A stretch of DNA of 7,207 nucleotides from an uncultured Candidatus Udaeobacter sp. Lineage in GTDB: Bacteria > Verrucomicrobiota > Verrucomicrobiia > Chthoniobacterales > UBA10450. A program made the position numbers and the translations under genes. Within the stretch, counting starts at the first letter, position 1, and each line of letters begins with the position of its first letter. The notes beneath the pieces were generated by a model. It was given only the letters and a program-made list of their open reading frames with translations. It was not told the origin of the DNA and did no database searches. This document shows, in pieces, positions 5,709 through 7,207 of the stretch. The stretch is taken from the NCBI GenBank assembly GCA_955652245.1, contig CATPAV010000014.1:1-7207 (forward strand), in the 5' to 3' direction.

Positions 5709-5740
5709 TTGAATCGTTAAAGCGTTGAAACGTTAAACCG
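5709..5740. repeat. Four-unit 8-bp tandem repeat (TTRAANCG) upstream of ruvA
   Basis: Four units follow each other without a gap on the plus strand: TTGAATCG, TTAAAGCG, TTGAAACG, TTAAACCG. The third base alternates G/A and the sixth base is T, G, A, C in turn; the other six positions are invariant. On the minus strand, the direction of ruvA, the unit reads CGNTTYAA. The array lies 8 bp upstream of the ruvA ATG, so it falls in or near its leader or promoter. The flanking bases up to 5762 are also rich in TTAA. Its role is unknown: tandem operator sites, slippage-derived DNA or a dispersed repeat are all possible. Confidence 0.75.
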
Positions 5741-5769
5741 ATACAACCATTTAACAATTTAAGGCGTCA

Positions 5770-7207
5770 TCAATCCGGCTTCAGCACGAGCGTAAGTTCA
5801 ACGTGCTCGCCTTTCGCGATGTTAAAACCGCGCGTTGAAAACATTCTCCAGTTCTCAGGATGGTTCGGGAAGAGTTTGGTGGCCAGTGAAGTTGGCGCAA
5901 TGACAAAACGGGGCCCTGTTTGCGCCATGAAATCCGCGGCGCGCCTGGTGTTCAGGGGCGTAAGAAAGCCGTTCACCCGGCGGCGAAAATACCAGACCAG
6001 GCTCGGCTCAGTGAAACTGACCGCGCCAAACTCCATGGTTGGTCGCAGGTCATCTCGCGACTCTCGAAAAAGTTCGTATGCCGGAAAGAATCGTGCGACC
6101 AGCGACGGAACGACAAGAGCGAGCGCAAGATAGGTCAAAGCCGATGCAGCCGCGCAATTCCTGAAGAAGCGCATCGAATTTTCTGTGGCCAATCTTTGTG
6201 CAAGCAAAAGTGCGAGCAGGGGAAACGCCGGCAGCGTGTAATGCGGCAATTTGGTTTTGATCAAACTGAAAATGATAAAAATGACTGCGACGCCCGCGAT
6301 CAGGTAATGGTCGATGTTGTCCTGGTTTAGCCACAATTTTCTGGTCAGCCAGGGAAGTTTGATCGACCACGGAAAGAAGCTGATAAAAATCGTTACGAAA
6401 TAAAAGGGCAACAACAGGAGATACATCCCGAACGAATTCGCGCCGTGGCCTTCCATCGCGCCGAGTGAACGGTCGATAACATGTCGTCCGATTCCCACGA
6501 CAAAGAATTGTCCGTGGCTTCGAACCAGCGCCGGAATTCCCCACAGCGCAACGATTGCGAGAGTAAGCAAAACGCCGCGCGCAAATTTGAATCGCCGCGC
6601 GAGTTGCGTCTCGCAAACGAGAAACATTGTCGATCCAACCGTTAGCAGCGGAATCCATCCGACCGGTCCCTTGGTCAGGAATCCGAACGCAAGCGAGACA
6701 TAGAAGACCCACCACCATCGTGTTTGTTGATAGGGCGTGACCGCCGGGCGCGCCGACGCAAGTGGTCGATGACCTAACGGTTCTTGCAGCAGTTCGTAAC
6801 CGCTCCAATGCGCAGTCGTCATGAATAAGACCAGCCACATATCTGCGACGGCGGCTTTCGCGTGCAGAAATGTTTGTAACGACAGTGTGAAAATAATCGC
6901 CGCCCACCAGCCGACCCGATCCCCGCCAATGTGCGCCTGCGACGCCGAAAGTTGCCGCGGCGGCCGAAGGCGCGAACCCCAGCCGAAGATCGACAATGCT
7001 ATGAGCGCAGCTGCGATGGCTGACGGAAAACGCGCCGCGAAATCGTTCTCGCCAAAAATCTTATAGCTGGCGGTCTGTATCCAGTAGGTGAGGGGAGGCT
7101 TGTCGATGCGGAACTGATTGTTGAAGTTCGGAACGATGTAGTCGCAGCGCTCGATCATTTCGCGCGATGCTTCGGCAAAACGCGGCTCGTCGCGATCGAT
7201 CAGTGGC
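5770..7207 (-). CDS. ArnT/PMT-like glycosyltransferase (GT39 family), 5' part outside the window
   Basis: 478 codons are visible; the reading frame is open to the window edge, so the start lies beyond 7207. Counting from the edge, PLIDRDEPRFAEASREMIER (1-20) carries the Asp-Glu pair (6-7) of the first periplasmic loop, which includes the catalytic acidic residue in ArnT and protein O-mannosyltransferases. DKPPLTYW follows at 35-42, FLTKGPVGWIPLL at 176-188 and KTKLPHYTLPAFPLLAL at 317-333, all family signatures. About nine hydrophobic helices are followed by a C-terminal periplasmic domain of roughly 105 residues. Such enzymes sit in the inner membrane and move a sugar from a polyprenyl-phosphate donor to lipid A, another lipid or a protein. 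The acceptor and sugar are unknown; ArnT itself uses aminoarabinose, but no arn genes are visible here. The internal ATG at 7158 is not the start, as it would lose the DE motif. Confidence 0.94.
   Translation of the reverse strand, partial: PLIDRDEPRFAEASREMIERCDYIVPNFNNQFRIDKPPLTYWIQTASYKIFGENDFAARFPSAIAAALIALSIFGWGSRLRPPRQLSASQAHIGGDRVGWWAAIIFTLSLQTFLHAKAAVADMWLVLFMTTAHWSGYELLQEPLGHRPLASARPAVTPYQQTRWWWVFYVSLAFGFLTKGPVGWIPLLTVGSTMFLVCETQLARRFKFARGVLLTLAIVALWGIPALVRSHGQFFVVGIGRHVIDRSLGAMEGHGANSFGMYLLLLPFYFVTIFISFFPWSIKLPWLTRKLWLNQDNIDHYLIAGVAVIFIIFSLIKTKLPHYTLPAFPLLALLLAQRLATENSMRFFRNCAAASALTYLALALVVPSLVARFFPAYELFRESRDDLRPTMEFGAVSFTEPSLVWYFRRRVNGFLTPLNTRRAADFMAQTGPRFVIAPTSLATKLFPNHPENWRMFSTRGFNIAKGEHVELTLVLKPD

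Noticed and set aside
5182..5712. 176-codon plus-strand frame across ruvA
   Set aside because: It is wholly antisense to ruvA, which is certain; its product has scattered Cys, His and Arg and no domain.
6050..6907. 285-codon minus-strand frame within the glycosyltransferase gene, considered as a sign of a frameshift
   Set aside because: The GT39 frame is continuous from the window edge to its stop and keeps all family motifs, so there is no frameshift. The other frame is Arg/Cys-rich shadow translation.

Overview
This is a stretch of bacterial chromosome of moderate GC content, with nine protein-coding genes, two of them cut by the window edges. I see no RNA gene, CRISPR array, insertion sequence or phage gene. 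The best guess for the host is a free-living member of the Verrucomicrobiota (Chthoniobacterales/Spartobacteria-like) or a near relative. This rests on the style of the prepilin N-terminus, a 50-residue hydrophobic protein of a type I associate with that phylum, weak Shine-Dalgarno sequences, and short palindromic or tandem repeats between genes. It is an inference; only ruvA is a reliable phylogenetic marker here.

Left part (1-1100). A prepilin-like gene leaves the window on the minus strand (151 to 1). It is divergent from a PAPS-dependent sulfotransferase gene on the plus strand (272-1045). The sulfotransferase converges on a SAM methyltransferase gene. Between their facing stop codons lies a perfect 9-bp hairpin, inside a short element with TGTAG/CTACA ends that supply both stop codons.

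Middle part (1095-3600). The minus strand carries the methyltransferase (1095-1862), preceded by a membrane-anchored protein of unknown function (1909-2514). Divergent from these, on the plus strand, is a DUF1345-like multi-pass membrane protein with a pore-loop-like C-terminus (2668-3327). It converges on a 50-residue membrane protein (3401-3553, minus) that ends in a good intrinsic terminator.

Right part (3600-7207). Three minus-strand genes follow one another in the direction of transcription: an ArnT/PMT-type GT39 glycosyltransferase whose start lies beyond the window, ruvA (Holliday-junction branch migration), and an ATP-grasp-like protein of unknown substrate. The 50-residue protein comes next on the same strand. 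The gaps of roughly 50 to 150 bp allow co-transcription but do not prove it. The GT39-ruvA gap holds a striking 8-bp tandem repeat. The region before the ATP-grasp protein holds a small self-complementary segment flanked by an 8-bp direct repeat, which bears on the start codon.

There is no single obvious pathway. Sulfotransferase, methyltransferase and GT39 could all modify surface glycans or lipids, but they are not in one operon. I see no convincing new defence or mobile system. The most notable items are the repeat elements, the orphan ATP-grasp protein, the pore-like membrane protein and the tiny membrane protein.
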